A stretch of 64,000 nt of DNA. Source: Clostridiales bacterium (GTDB lineage Bacteria; Bacillota; Clostridia; Oscillospirales; Oscillospiraceae). Positions 17,631-27,676 of this stretch are shown piece by piece. The notes under the pieces were generated by a model. The model had not been told where the DNA came from. It worked only from the letters and a program-made list of their open reading frames with translations, and ran no database searches. The stretch spans positions 31,555 to 95,554 of the forward strand of contig JAAVHX010000024.1 in the NCBI GenBank assembly GCA_014799475.1. Reading direction: 5' to 3'. The position numbers were made by a program, and so were the translations under genes. Position 1 is the stretch's first letter. Each line of letters begins with the position of its first letter.

Positions 17631-20600
17631 ATGAAGCAAGAGCGGGAGCAGATACGGGGGCCGCTGTACGACCCCCGGTTCGAGCACGACAACTGCGGCA
17701 TCGGGGCCGTGGTGGACATCAAGGGCCGAAAAACCCACGAAACAGTGGACGACGCGCTGAAGATCGTGGAAAAGCTGGAGCACCGGGCGGGCAAGGACGC
17801 CGAGGGCCAGACCGGCGACGGCGTGGGCATCCTGGTGCAGATCTCCCATGCGTTTTTTGTGAAAGCGGCGGGGGAGCGCGGCATCGCCCTGGGTGGCGAG
17901 CGGGATTACGGCATCGGGATGTTCTTCTTCCCCCAGGAGACCCTGCGCCGGAACCAGGCCATGAAGATGTTCGAGCTCATCGTGGCCAAGGAAGGGATGG
18001 AGTTCATCGGCTGGCGGGAGGTGCCGGTGCGCCCGGAGGTATTGGGGCATAAGGCGCTGGCCAAAATGCCCCGGATCATGCAGGGCTTTGTCCGCCGCCC
18101 GGACAAGCTGGCAAAGGGGCTGGAATTCGACCGGCGGCTGTATATCGTCCGCCGGGAGTTCGAGCAGTCCAACGACAATACATACGTGGCGTCCCTGTCC
18201 AGCCGGACGATTGTCTATAAGGGGATGTTCCTGGTGGGACAGCTGCGGCAGTTCTACCCCGACCTGCAGAGCGAGACATATACCTCCGCCATCGCCCTGG
18301 TCCACTCCCGGTTCTCCACCAACACCAACCCCTCCTGGGAGCGGGCCCACCCTAACCGGCTCATCCTCCACAACGGGGAGATCAACACCATCCGGGGCAA
18401 CGTGGACCGGATGCTGGCCAGGGAGGAGACCATGCACGCCCCCGTTTGGGACAAGGACATCGACAAGGTGTTCCCGGTGGTGAATGTGGACGGTTCCGAC
18501 TCCGCCATGCTGGACAACACCCTGGAATTCCTGGTGATGAGCGGCATGGAGCTGCCCCTGGCGGTGATGATCTGTATCCCGGAGCCGTGGATGAAGGACG
18601 AAAACCTGTCCCGGGCCCGCCGGGACCTGTACCAATACTACGCCGTGATGATGGAGCCCTGGGACGGCCCGGCCTCCATCCTGTTTTCCGACGGCGACCA
18701 GGTGGGGGCGGTGCTGGACCGCAACGGCCTGCGCCCCTCCCGGTACTATGTCACCGACGATGGCCGGCTGATCTTGTCCTCCGAGGTGGGGGTGCTGGAC
18801 ATCGACCCCGCCCACATCGTGAGCAAATCCCGGCTGGAGCCGGGGAAGATGCTGCTGGTGGACACCGTCCAGGGCCGCGTCATCGGCGACAGCGAGATCA
18901 AAGAGGGCTATGCCGGGCGCAACCCCTACGGCGAGTGGCTGGACAGAAACCTGGTAAAGCTGAAGGATCTGCCCATCCCCAACAAGCGCGTGGAGCGGTA
19001 CAGCCCGGAGCGCCGGGCCCAGGTGCAGAAGGCGTTTGGCTACACCTATGAGGACGTGAAGGACGCCATCCTGCCCATGGCCCGCGCCGGCGCGGAGAGT
19101 ACCGCCGCCATGGGCGCGGACGTCCCGCTGGCGGTGCTGTCCGGCCATGACCAGCCCTTGTTCAGCTACTTCCGGCAGCTCTTTGCCCAGGTGACCAACC
19201 CGCCCATCGACGCCATCCGGGAGGAGATCGTCACCGACACCACCGTGTACGTGGGCGACGACGGCAATCTTTTGGAGGAACAGGGAGCGAACTGCCGGGT
19301 GCTGCAGATCCACAACCCCATTCTGACCTCCGTGGATCTGATGAAGATCCGTGCCATGGACAAGCCGGGCTTCCATGTGGAGACGGTGTCCCTGCTCTAC
19401 TTTAAAAATATGCCCCTGAAGCGGGCGCTGGATCAGATGAAGATCGCCGCGGACCGGGCCTACCGTAACGGGGCCAACATCATCATCCTGTCCGACCGGG
19501 GGGTGGACGAGAACCATGTGGCCATCCCGTCCCTGCTGGCGGTGTCTTGCCTGGAGCAGCACCTGGTGCGCACCCGCAAGCGCACGGCGGTGTCCGTGAT
19601 CCTGGAGTCCGCCGAGCCCCGGGACGTCCACCATTTCGCCGCCCTGCTGGGCTACGGCGCCCGGGCCATCAACCCCTACCTGGCCCAGGAGACCATCGGC
19701 CAGCTCATCGACGAGGGGCTGCTGGACAAGGACTTCGGCGCGGCGGTGGACGACTATAACAAGGCGGTTTTGCACGGCATTGTGAAGATCGCCTCCAAGA
19801 TGGGCATCTCCACCATCCAGTCCTACCAGTCCGCCCAGATTTTCGAGGCCGTTGGCATCGCCAAAGACGTGGTGGACGAATACTTTACCAACACCGTTTC
19901 CCGGGTGGGGGGAATCGGGCTGAAGGAGATCGAGCGGCTGGTGGACAAGAACCACAGCCGGGCCTTTGACCCCCTGGGCCTGGGCGTGGATAAAACGCTG
20001 GATTCTGTGGGCGCCCACAAGGCCCGCTCGGGGCAGGAAGACCATATGTACAACCCTAAGACCATCCACCTGCTCCAGCAGTCCACCCGCACCGGGGATT
20101 ACGGGCTGTTCAAGCAGTACAGCGCCCTGGTGGACGACGAGACCTGCCCCCACACCCTCCGGGGGCTGATGGAGATGAAGTACGCCGACGAGCCCATCCC
20201 CATCGACGAAGTGGAGAGCGTGGACTCCATCGTCAAACGCTTCAAGACCGGGGCCATGAGCTACGGCTCCATCTCCCAGGAGGCCCACGAGTGCATGGCT
20301 CAGGCCATGAATATGTTGGGCGGCAAGTCCAACTCCGGCGAGGGCGGCGAGCGGCCCGATCGGCTGAAATCCGACCGCTGCTCCGCCATCAAACAGGTGG
20401 CCTCCGGGCGGTTCGGCGTCACCAGCGAATATCTGGTGAGCGCGAAGGAGATCCAGATCAAAATGGCCCAGGGGGCCAAGCCCGGGGAGGGCGGACACCT
20501 GCCGGGGAAAAAGGTCTACCCCTGGATCGCCAAGACCCGGTACTCCACCCCCGGCGTATCCTTGATCTCTCCGCCGCCCCACCATGACATCTATTCCATT

Positions 20601-22169
20601 GAGGATCTGGCCCAGCTCATCTACGACCTGAAAAACGCCAACAGGCAGGCCCGCATTTCCGTCAAGCTGGTCAGCGAAGCGGGCGTGGGCACCGTGGCGG
20701 CGGGCGTGGCGAAGGCGGGCGCCCAGGTGGTGCTCATCTCCGGCTGGGACGGCGGCACCGGGGCCGCGCCCCGCACCTCCATCCACAACGCCGGCCTGCC
20801 CTGGGAGCTGGGGCTGGCGGAGACCCACCAGACCCTGATCCAGAACGACCTGCGCTCCCGGGTGGTGGTGGAAACCGACGGAAAGCTGATGACCGGCCGG
20901 GACGTGGCCATCGCCTGTATGCTGGGGGCGGAGGAGTTCGGCTTTGCCACCGCGCCGCTGGTCACCATGGGCTGCGTGATGATGCGCGTCTGCAACCTGG
21001 ACACCTGCCCCGTGGGCGTGGCCACCCAGAACCCCGAGCTGCGCAAGCGTTTTGCCGGCAAGCCGGAGTACGTGGTCAACTTCATGCGCTTCATCGCCCA
21101 GGAGCTGCGGGAGCACATGGCAAAGCTGGGCGTGCGCACCGTGGACGAGCTGGTGGGCCGCACCGACCTGCTGAAAAAGCGGGACAAGGCGGTGAACGAC
21201 CGGGCCGCCACCGTGGACCTGTCCGTCATTCTGGACAATCCCTATGTGGGCGAGGAATACAAGACCCACTTTGACGCTGCCGACATCTATGACTTCCAGC
21301 TGGAGCAGACGGTGGACCAGTCAGTGCTGCTGGCAAAGATGGGTTCCGCCCTGAAAAAGGGCCAGAAAAAACAGCTCGCCCTGGACGTCACCTCCACCGA
21401 CCGGGCCGTGGGGACGATGTTCGGCTCCGACATCACCCGCCTTCACGGGGAGGGGCTGGAGGAGGACACCTTCACCGTCCATTGCTCCGGCGGCGGTGGA
21501 CAGTCCTTCGGCGCGTTCATCCCCAAGGGGCTGACCCTGGAGCTGGAAGGGGACTCCAACGACTACTTCGGCAAGGGACTGTCCGGCGGCAAGCTGGCGG
21601 TATACCCGCCGAAAACCGCCCGCTACAAGGCGGATGAGAACATCATCATCGGCAACGTGGCCCTGTACGGGGCCACCTCCGGCAAGGCGTTCATCGCGGG
21701 CGTGGCCGGGGAGCGGTTCGCCGTGCGCAACTCCGGGGCCGTGGCCGTGGTGGAGGGCGTGGGCGACCACGGCTGCGAGTACATGACCGGGGGCCGGGTA
21801 GTCGTCCTCGGCGAGACGGGCAAGAACTTTGCCGCGGGCATGAGCGGCGGCATCGCCTATGTCTGGGACCCCAGGCGGGATCTGTACCTGCGGGTGAACA
21901 AGGAGCTGGTGTCCATCGAGCCGGTGCGGTCGAAGCATGACCTGGAGGAGCTGCGCTCCCTGATCGCCCAGCACGTGGAGGCCACCGACTCGGAGAAGGG
22001 CAAAGCGATCCTGGCGGACTTCGAGCACAGTTCCGAAAGCTTTAAGAAGATCCTGCCCCGGGATTACGACCGCATTTTAAAGGCCATCGCCCAGTTCGAG
22101 GAGCGGGGCATGGGCCATGACGAGGCGGAGATCGAGGCGTTTTACGCCGTGACGGGAGGTGCGCGATAA
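17631..22169 (+). CDS. gltB: Glutamate synthase, large subunit
   Basis: 1,512 residues from ATG 17631 with GGAGG 8 bases upstream. After a short propeptide comes CGIGAVVD, whose Cys (residue 22) becomes the N-terminal nucleophile of the class II glutamine amidotransferase domain (to about 430). A central domain, an FMN-binding synthase barrel (MSYGSISQEAHE, EGGHLPGKKVYPWIAKTR, SGWDGGTGAAPRTS), the 3Fe-4S motif CVMMRVCNLDTCPVG near residue 1115 and a C-terminal beta-helix (GKGLSGGKLAVYPP) follow. It forms two glutamates from glutamine and 2-oxoglutarate and accepts electrons from GltD, whose gene overlaps by one base. Confidence 0.97.
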   Translation: MKQEREQIRGPLYDPRFEHDNCGIGAVVDIKGRKTHETVDDALKIVEKLEHRAGKDAEGQTGDGVGILVQISHAFFVKAAGERGIALGGERDYGIGMFFFPQETLRRNQAMKMFELIVAKEGMEFIGWREVPVRPEVLGHKALAKMPRIMQGFVRRPDKLAKGLEFDRRLYIVRREFEQSNDNTYVASLSSRTIVYKGMFLVGQLRQFYPDLQSETYTSAIALVHSRFSTNTNPSWERAHPNRLILHNGEINTIRGNVDRMLAREETMHAPVWDKDIDKVFPVVNVDGSDSAMLDNTLEFLVMSGMELPLAVMICIPEPWMKDENLSRARRDLYQYYAVMMEPWDGPASILFSDGDQVGAVLDRNGLRPSRYYVTDDGRLILSSEVGVLDIDPAHIVSKSRLEPGKMLLVDTVQGRVIGDSEIKEGYAGRNPYGEWLDRNLVKLKDLPIPNKRVERYSPERRAQVQKAFGYTYEDVKDAILPMARAGAESTAAMGADVPLAVLSGHDQPLFSYFRQLFAQVTNPPIDAIREEIVTDTTVYVGDDGNLLEEQGANCRVLQIHNPILTSVDLMKIRAMDKPGFHVETVSLLYFKNMPLKRALDQMKIAADRAYRNGANIIILSDRGVDENHVAIPSLLAVSCLEQHLVRTRKRTAVSVILESAEPRDVHHFAALLGYGARAINPYLAQETIGQLIDEGLLDKDFGAAVDDYNKAVLHGIVKIASKMGISTIQSYQSAQIFEAVGIAKDVVDEYFTNTVSRVGGIGLKEIERLVDKNHSRAFDPLGLGVDKTLDSVGAHKARSGQEDHMYNPKTIHLLQQSTRTGDYGLFKQYSALVDDETCPHTLRGLMEMKYADEPIPIDEVESVDSIVKRFKTGAMSYGSISQEAHECMAQAMNMLGGKSNSGEGGERPDRLKSDRCSAIKQVASGRFGVTSEYLVSAKEIQIKMAQGAKPGEGGHLPGKKVYPWIAKTRYSTPGVSLISPPPHHDIYSIEDLAQLIYDLKNANRQARISVKLVSEAGVGTVAAGVAKAGAQVVLISGWDGGTGAAPRTSIHNAGLPWELGLAETHQTLIQNDLRSRVVVETDGKLMTGRDVAIACMLGAEEFGFATAPLVTMGCVMMRVCNLDTCPVGVATQNPELRKRFAGKPEYVVNFMRFIAQELREHMAKLGVRTVDELVGRTDLLKKRDKAVNDRAATVDLSVILDNPYVGEEYKTHFDAADIYDFQLEQTVDQSVLLAKMGSALKKGQKKQLALDVTSTDRAVGTMFGSDITRLHGEGLEEDTFTVHCSGGGGQSFGAFIPKGLTLELEGDSNDYFGKGLSGGKLAVYPPKTARYKADENIIIGNVALYGATSGKAFIAGVAGERFAVRNSGAVAVVEGVGDHGCEYMTGGRVVVLGETGKNFAAGMSGGIAYVWDPRRDLYLRVNKELVSIEPVRSKHDLEELRSLIAQHVEATDSEKGKAILADFEHSSESFKKILPRDYDRILKAIAQFEERGMGHDEAEIEAFYAVTGGAR

Positions 22170-23647
22170 TGGGAAAGCCAACCGGATTTTTAGAATATAG
22201 CCGTCAGGGCAACCCCGGCCAGCCGCCCCTGGAGCGTATTCGGCATTGGAACGAGTTCCATCCCATGCTGCCCGAGGAAGAGCGGCGGAAGCAGGGCGCC
22301 CGGTGCATGGAGTGCGGCGTGCCCTTCTGCCAGTCCGGGGTGGAGCTGGCGGGGATGTTCACCGGGTGCCCCCTGCACAACCTGGTGCCGGAGTGGAACG
22401 ACCTGGTGTACACCGGCAACATGGACCACGCCCTGAGCCGTCTGACCAAGACCAACAGCTTCCCGGAGTTTACGGGCCGGGTGTGCCCCGCGCTGTGCGA
22501 GGCGGCGTGCACCTGCGGGCTCAATGGCGACCCGGTGACGGTGAAGGAGAACGAGCTTGCCATCATCGAAGCGGGCTTCGCCTCGGGGGCCATGGGGCCC
22601 CAGCCGCCCCGTGTCCGCACCGGCAAGCGGGTGGCGGTGGTGGGCAGCGGCCCCGCGGGCCTTGCCGCTGCCAATCAGCTCAACCGCCGGGGCCATACCG
22701 TCACCGTGTTCGAGCGGGAGGACCGGGTGGGGGGCCTGCTGATGTACGGCATCCCCAACATGAAGCTGCAAAAGGAGGTCATCGCCCGCCGCGCCGACTT
22801 GATGGCGGCGGAGGGGGTGGAGCTGCGCACCTCCTGCGACGTGGGCCGGGACGTGTCCGCCCAAGAACTGCTGGATGAGTTTGACGCGGTGATTTTGTGC
22901 TGCGGGGCGAAAAAGCCCCGTGGGCTGGCCGTGGCGGAGGGCGTGAACGGCGCGTATTACGCGGTGGGCTTCCTGACCTCAACCACCAGATCCCTGCTGG
23001 ACAGCGGGCTTGCCAAGGGCACCTACATTGACGCGGCTGACAAAGACGTGGTCATTGTGGGCGGCGGCGACACCGGCAACGACTGCGTGGGCACCGCCAT
23101 CCGCCACGGGTGCAGATCCGTCATCCAGCTGGAGATGATGCCCAAGGCCCCCGACAGCCGCACCGATGACAACCCCTGGCCCCAATGGCCGAAGGTGTGC
23201 AAGACGGACTACGGCCAGGAGGAGGCCATCGCGGTGTTTGGGGCCGATCCCCGCCGCTACCAGACCACGGTGAAGGAGTGCCGCACCGATGAAAACGGGG
23301 CGCTGGCCTCCATCGTCACCGTGAAGCTGGAGCCGAAGGTGGAGGGCGGCCGCAGGATCATGGCGGAGGTCCCCGGCAGCGAGGAGGAGCTGCCCTGCCA
23401 GCTTTTGCTCATCGCGGCGGGTTTCCTGGGGCCGGAGGACTATGCGGCCGACGCTTTTGGGGTGGGCCGGGACGGGCGCTCCAATGTGGCTACCGCCCCC
23501 GGCGGCTATGCCACGGGAATTGATAAGGTGTTCGCCGCCGGGGATATGCGCCGGGGCCAGTCCCTGGTGGTGTGGGGCATCGCCGAGGGCTGCGCCGCCG
23601 CCCGGGAAGTGGACGAGTATCTCATGGGGTATAGCAGCCTGAGTTGA
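22169..23647 (+). CDS. gltD: Glutamate synthase, small subunit
   Basis: 492 residues; ATG shares its A with the gltB stop (TAATG), so translation is coupled. Cysteine clusters for two 4Fe-4S centres are visible near the N-terminus (CMECGVPFC...[10 protein letters not shown]). An FAD fold ([36 protein letters not shown]) and an NADPH fold ([20 protein letters not shown]) follow, and the C-terminal [19 protein letters not shown] closes the family pattern. It oxidises NAD(P)H and feeds electrons to GltB. Confidence 0.97.
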   Translation: MGKPTGFLEYSRQGNPGQPPLERIRHWNEFHPMLPEEERRKQGARCMECGVPFCQSGVELAGMFTGCPLHNLVPEWNDLVYTGNMDHALSRLTKTNSFPEFTGRVCPALCEAACTCGLNGDPVTVKENELAIIEAGFASGAMGPQPPRVRTGKRVAVVGSGPAGLAAANQLNRRGHTVTVFEREDRVGGLLMYGIPNMKLQKEVIARRADLMAAEGVELRTSCDVGRDVSAQELLDEFDAVILCCGAKKPRGLAVAEGVNGAYYAVGFLTSTTRSLLDSGLAKGTYIDAADKDVVIVGGGDTGNDCVGTAIRHGCRSVIQLEMMPKAPDSRTDDNPWPQWPKVCKTDYGQEEAIAVFGADPRRYQTTVKECRTDENGALASIVTVKLEPKVEGGRRIMAEVPGSEEELPCQLLLIAAGFLGPEDYAADAFGVGRDGRSNVATAPGGYATGIDKVFAAGDMRRGQSLVVWGIAEGCAAAREVDEYLMGYSSLS

Positions 23648-23660
23648 ACCTGTTTCGCAG

Positions 23661-23700
23661 GAGCGGTGTGCGATGCCCTGCTGGGCAGCGCGCACCGCTC
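23661..23700 (+). terminator. Hairpin after gltD
   Basis: 12-bp stem GAGCGGTGTGCG / CGCGCACCGCTC (one G-U) enclosing a second TGCCC/GGGCA hairpin, 13 bp past the gltD stop. There is no T-tract, so termination may be partial. Confidence 0.5.
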
Positions 23701-23753
23701 CCCAGACTGCCCCTGCCCTCCGCCCAAGCGTGGATTGCGGTCCACGTGCCCTA

Positions 23754-23782
23754 TTGCAAAATTCAAGGGCATATGTTATACT
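23754..23782 (+). promoter_or_regulatory. Promoter of the zinc-ribbon membrane protein gene
   Basis: TTGCAA (23754-23759), 17-bp spacer, TATACT (23777-23782). Confidence 0.65.
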
Positions 23783-23845
23783 TTTTCTATATGATGGAAA
23801 AAGTTGAGGAAGGGTATAGGCAAGTAAAAGAGAGAGGTGCAACTT

Positions 23846-26056
23846 ATGGGAGAACTTGAGCAAATCATTCAGGGGGCGCAGGGCCTGCTGGTCTGTGTCG
23901 CGTTGGTTGTCGGAGCGATGCAGTGTTTCTTCGGTTACAAGCTGTTTCGGGCCATGACGGCCATTATAGGGTTTATTGTCGGAGGCGTGATCGGCGCCTT
24001 CCTCGGCGTTGCCATGGCGGGCCAATCGGGCGCCATTTTGGGGCTGCTGGTGTTGGGCGTACTAGGGGCGCTGCTGGCCTATGCGCTGTATCAGCTGGGC
24101 GTATTCATCGTCTGCTTCGGCGCCGGGGCGATGGTGGGCCTGATGCTGGCGACCATGATGGGGAGTACGGACTCGAATGGGACGCTGACTTTTATGATTT
24201 TCTGCGGCCTCATTTTGGGTGTTGTGGGCATTATCCTCACAAAGCCCATTATCATCCTCTCCACCGGCATTGGCGGCGGTATGTCTATGGGCTTTGCCCT
24301 GGGTACGCTGATCGACGAGACGGCGGGGCTCGTCCTGGGGGTCATCCTCTCGGTCATCGGCGTTTGCGTCCAATTCTATCTCGAAAAAGAAAAGAGCGCC
24401 AATGGGGAGCCCGCCGCCGATCGTAAAACGTCTGTGGGTTCCTCGCCGTCCGCGGCTCCCAGGAGTTACCAGTCCAACGCTCTGTTTACCATCGACAACA
24501 TCAAGATGTTGACCAAGGAGGACCTTACCAGCGCACAGGCCGTTTGCGGGGCGGTGGTCTGGGGGCTGTTGGGCCTTGGCATCTTTGGGTTCAGCCTGTT
24601 TGGGATCATTGTGAACGTGGCGTTGATCGCCATTGGCCTGTGTGTGGGCGGATGTGCCAACCAGGCCGAAATCGAATATTTTACGTTCGAAGATGAGGAC
24701 ATTCAAAATGCCCGGGTGCTCATCGGCGGCGGTATTGGCGCCGTGCTTGGACTGTTCGGCGCTGTAACGATGTCAAAATATGTTGGCTTTGGTACGCGGC
24801 TATGGTGCGTCATCTTTTGGACGAAGGTCGGCGCCATCATCGGCTATCTGCTGGAGATGAAAAAAGATTACAAAGAGGCCCGCGAACTTGAGGCATTCAA
24901 ATCTACTCCCGCCGACTCTACATCAAGTTTCTACGCAAAATCCCCTGACACCCCCTCGCCGGCTGTTGAGGACGAGCCGTCCACCGGCTCCTCTTCGGGG
25001 TTCTACAACGAAACTCCCTCCCCCTCTTCGGGGTTCTACAACGAAACTCCCTCCCCCTCTTCGGGGTTCTACAACAAAACTCCCCCCACCCCGCCAGTCG
25101 ATCCTACCCCCGAGTCCCCCACCAGGAAGGATGCCTTGGTGAGCAGCAGCGCCAGGCTGTGGACGCAGGGCCTTCCCATCGTGTTCACGGAAATCAGTAT
25201 CTTCCCCTCGGAGGACGATCCAACCCTCTTATCCCTGTCGCTGACGTTCCAAAATATCAGTGAGCAGCCGGTCATTGGCGTTTTTCTCGGTGTGAACTGC
25301 CGCAACCTCCTCCGTCAAGAGCTGGAGTCGTTGGACAAGCTGACCATACAGGACTTTGTGCTGGAGCCGGGGGAGTCGAAAACCTATATATGCCCCAAAA
25401 CGCTCCCTGACAGCGACACCCGCCGGGTGGAGCTGATCGTCCGCCATGTGGTCATGGCGGATGACTCCACCTGGGACTGCGAAGATGGGAAAATATTGAC
25501 CGCCCTGGAGGATCAGCCGCCCCTTCAGCTTGACGAGCACCTGAAGCAGCAGTTCCTCAGGGAGTGTAATGAACAGACAAGATACTATGCGTATAGCTTA
25601 TTCAAATTCCAGCCGCAGGAGCTCGAAGGCGGCTGGCGGTGCGCGTGCGGCCAATTGAACCAGGGCAAGTCCTGCGTGTTTTGCGGCATCCCCCGCGGGG
25701 ATCTGTTTGCGCACATTGACCTGGATCACCTGCAAAAAAGCTATGACCTTGAGCAGGAAAAGGAAGCGCGATACAGGGAGGAGCAAAGACGGCTCGAGGA
25801 AGAACGGCAGCGGAAGCTCGAGGAACAGAGGCAGGCCGAGGAGGAGAGACGCCGGATCGAGGAAGAGGAGCGCCGGCGGGCCGAAGCGGCTAAGCCCTCG
25901 GACCCCGTGAATTCCGCTCCGGTCGAGGAGACGCCCTCCTCCCCAAGGCCCATACCCAGACCCAGGTTTTGCACCAGCTGCGGCCAACCCTTGGAAGCGG
26001 CCGCGAAATTCTGCCCCCATTGCGGGAAAGCCCTGACCCCAGGGAAAACTGAATGA
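23846..26056 (+). CDS. DUF4203-like membrane protein with coiled coil and two zinc ribbons
   Basis: 736 residues from ATG 23846 (GAGAGG 9 bases upstream). Residues 1-180 are Gly-rich membrane helices (AMTAIIGFIVGGVIGAFLG) like the TM7S3/TM198 (DUF4203) domain; a second membrane block covers about 220-330. A Ser/Pro linker contains three SSGFYNE repeats, and a beta-rich domain (about 425-560) may be FxLYD-like. Next come a first zinc ribbon CACGQLNQGKSCVFCG, a charged coiled coil of about 50 residues (RRLEEERQRKLEEQ), and a C-terminal ribbon CTSCGQPLEAAAKFCPHCG. Function unknown; stands alone between gltD and spoIIIA. Confidence 0.7.
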   Translation: MGELEQIIQGAQGLLVCVALVVGAMQCFFGYKLFRAMTAIIGFIVGGVIGAFLGVAMAGQSGAILGLLVLGVLGALLAYALYQLGVFIVCFGAGAMVGLMLATMMGSTDSNGTLTFMIFCGLILGVVGIILTKPIIILSTGIGGGMSMGFALGTLIDETAGLVLGVILSVIGVCVQFYLEKEKSANGEPAADRKTSVGSSPSAAPRSYQSNALFTIDNIKMLTKEDLTSAQAVCGAVVWGLLGLGIFGFSLFGIIVNVALIAIGLCVGGCANQAEIEYFTFEDEDIQNARVLIGGGIGAVLGLFGAVTMSKYVGFGTRLWCVIFWTKVGAIIGYLLEMKKDYKEARELEAFKSTPADSTSSFYAKSPDTPSPAVEDEPSTGSSSGFYNETPSPSSGFYNETPSPSSGFYNKTPPTPPVDPTPESPTRKDALVSSSARLWTQGLPIVFTEISIFPSEDDPTLLSLSLTFQNISEQPVIGVFLGVNCRNLLRQELESLDKLTIQDFVLEPGESKTYICPKTLPDSDTRRVELIVRHVVMADDSTWDCEDGKILTALEDQPPLQLDEHLKQQFLRECNEQTRYYAYSLFKFQPQELEGGWRCACGQLNQGKSCVFCGIPRGDLFAHIDLDHLQKSYDLEQEKEARYREEQRRLEEERQRKLEEQRQAEEERRRIEEEERRRAEAAKPSDPVNSAPVEETPSSPRPIPRPRFCTSCGQPLEAAAKFCPHCGKALTPGKTE
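24991..25089 (+). repeat. Three tandem 33-bp repeats (SSGFYNETPSP)
   Basis: Units begin CTCTTCGGGGTTCTACAAC at 24991, 25024 and 25057; the third has diverged (NKTPP). They lie in-frame in the linker of the zinc-ribbon membrane protein. A diverged fourth SSFYAK is visible just upstream. Confidence 0.85.
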
Positions 26057-26092
26057 TTTGGCACACTGTCAGCTTTGACCTGAATATGGAGT

Positions 26093-26126
26093 AAGCCGTC
26101 CGCCGGACATCCGGCGGGCGGCTTTT
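26093..26126 (+). terminator. Terminator before spoIIIA
   Basis: 14-bp stem AAGCCGTCCGCCGG / CCGGCGGGCGGCTT, ACAT loop, then TTTCGTTTTT. It insulates spoIIIA from the upstream gene. Confidence 0.85.
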
Positions 26127-26143
26127 TCGTTTTTCGGGCAGGA

Positions 26144-26170
26144 ATAATCCGGGACAGGCCCTCATATGAA
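26144..26170 (+). promoter_or_regulatory. Candidate sigma-E promoter of spoIIIA
   Basis: ATA (26144-26146), 16-bp spacer, CATATGAA (26163-26170), similar to the sigma-E consensus ATA-N16-CATACAnT, 30 bp before spoIIIAA. The operon is sigma-E dependent in Bacillus and Clostridium. Confidence 0.55.
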
Positions 26171-26199
26171 TGGGGTAACAAGCGAGGCAGGTGAAGCGT

Positions 26200-27102
26200 A
26201 TGGACGAAAGAAAACCCTGGGAACAGGCGGCGGGGGTGCTGTCCGGGCCGCTGCGCAGGACCCTGTACACCCTGGAGCCGGACAGGCTGTGCGCGTTGGA
26301 GGAGCTGCGGCTGCGCCGGGGCTTTCCCATGACGGCGCTCCTGTCCGGGGGCGAGGTGGAGACGGGCGGCCCGCCCGTGGGCGAGGACGAGCTGCGCCAG
26401 GTGGTGGAAAACGCCACCCAGTCCTCCGCCCACACGGCACTGGATCGGGTGCGGCAGGGGTTCGTCACCCTTCGGGGGGGCCACCGGGTGGGCCTTTGCG
26501 GCACGGTGGTGAAAAAGGACGGGCAGATCGTCACCCTCCGGGAGTTGTCCTCCCTGTCCATCCGGGTAGCCAGGGCGGTGGAGGGGCTGGCGGGGCCGCT
26601 GCTGCCCGCGCTGACGGAGGGCGGGCGTTTTTTGAGCACCCTTATCCTGGCTCCGCCGGGGGCGGGCAAGACTACCCTCCTGCGGGATTTGGTGCGGGCG
26701 CTGTCCGACGGGGAAGGGGGAGCGCCCCTGCGTGTGGCGGTAGCGGACGAGCGGGGGGAGATCGCCGCGCTGTGGCGGGGTGAGCCCCAGCTCTACATAG
26801 GCCGGCACACCGACGTGCTGGACGGCTGCGCCAAGGCGGAGGGGCTGTCCATCCTCATCCGGGGGATGAACCCGCAGGTGGCGGCGGTGGACGAGATCAC
26901 TCGCCCCGAGGATGCCCAGGCCGTCATCGAGGCGGCGGGGTGCGGCGTGGCCCTCATCGCCACCGCCCACGGCGCGGGGATGGACGATTTGAAACGCCGC
27001 CCCGCCTATCGAGAACTATTGTCGGCGGGGGTGTTCCGGCGGCTGGTGGTGCTGGAGCGCCGGGGCGGTGAGCGGATCACGCGCACGGAGGTTTTGCAAT
27101 GA
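26200..27102 (+). CDS. spoIIIAA: Stage III sporulation protein AA (secretion-type ATPase)
   Basis: 300 residues from ATG 26200 (AGGTGA just upstream; GTG 26191 is an alternative). Walker A APPGAGKTTLLRDL, Walker B-like VAAVDEITRPEDAQAV and the RGMNPQ segment match SpoIIIAA, a mother-cell ATPase related to type II/IV secretion ATPases. It powers the SpoIIIA-SpoIIQ feeding-tube complex that keeps the forespore active after engulfment. First gene of an eight-gene operon; overlaps spoIIIAB by 4 bp. Confidence 0.95.
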   Translation: MDERKPWEQAAGVLSGPLRRTLYTLEPDRLCALEELRLRRGFPMTALLSGGEVETGGPPVGEDELRQVVENATQSSAHTALDRVRQGFVTLRGGHRVGLCGTVVKKDGQIVTLRELSSLSIRVARAVEGLAGPLLPALTEGGRFLSTLILAPPGAGKTTLLRDLVRALSDGEGGAPLRVAVADERGEIAALWRGEPQLYIGRHTDVLDGCAKAEGLSILIRGMNPQVAAVDEITRPEDAQAVIEAAGCGVALIATAHGAGMDDLKRRPAYRELLSAGVFRRLVVLERRGGERITRTEVLQ

Positions 27103-27611
27103 CGCGGCTGCTGGGGGCCGTCCTGGTGGTGGCCGGGTGCGGGGCGCTGGGCCTGGGCGGGGTAGCCCGGCTGGATGGCCGGGTGAAAGACCTGGGCGAG
27201 CTGGCGGCGGGGCTGGACGCCCTCCAGCGGGAGCTGGGCTGGCGGCTGGCTCCCCTGCCCGACGCGCTGGAGACGGCGGCAAAAGCGCTCCACGGCCCGG
27301 CGGCGGATTTTTTCAGCCGGTGCGCCCAGGGGGCGGGCCAGGCGGACGGCCAAAGCTTCCGGGAGGTGTGGCGGGACGGCCTAAACGCCGCCCCTCTCCG
27401 GCTGACGGCGGAGGATCGGAGCTTTTTGGAGCGGCTTGGCCCGGTGCTGGGCCGGTATGACGGCGACAGCCAGCGGCTGGCCCTGGAGGACGCGGCGGCG
27501 GGCCTGCGGCAGCTCCAGGGGGCGGCGGCGGACGACCTGCGCCGCCTGGGCCGGGTATACGGTGTGCTGGGCATGACGGCGGGGCTGTTTCTGGCTATTC
27601 TGTTGGTCTGA
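27099..27611 (+). CDS. spoIIIAB: Stage III sporulation protein AB
   Basis: 170 residues: an N-terminal membrane helix (LLGAVLVVAGCGALGLGG), a helical body with LQRELGWRLAPLPDAL, and a C-terminal membrane helix (GVLGMTAGLFLAILLV), the hairpin topology of SpoIIIAB, which resembles GspF-like secretion platform proteins. ATGA overlap with spoIIIAA. Length agrees with the family (about 170). Confidence 0.93.
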   Translation: MTRLLGAVLVVAGCGALGLGGVARLDGRVKDLGELAAGLDALQRELGWRLAPLPDALETAAKALHGPAADFFSRCAQGAGQADGQSFREVWRDGLNAAPLRLTAEDRSFLERLGPVLGRYDGDSQRLALEDAAAGLRQLQGAAADDLRRLGRVYGVLGMTAGLFLAILLV

Positions 27612-27617
27612 ATGGAC

Positions 27618-27650
27618 CGTACTCCCCGCGGCGCGGCCGCGGGGAGTACG
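27618..27650 (+). other. Intercistronic hairpin in the spoIIIA operon
   Basis: 14-bp perfect stem CGTACTCCCCGCGG / CCGCGGGGAGTACG with a CGCGG loop and no T-tract, between spoIIIAB and spoIIIAC; may modulate mRNA stability or downstream dosage. Confidence 0.6.
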
Positions 27651-27676
27651 GAAATAAATCATACATAGGAGGACGG

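Noticed and set aside
17472-21269. 1,265-aa minus-strand ORF opposite gltB
   Set aside because: Antisense shadow; gltB is unambiguous with all cofactor motifs.
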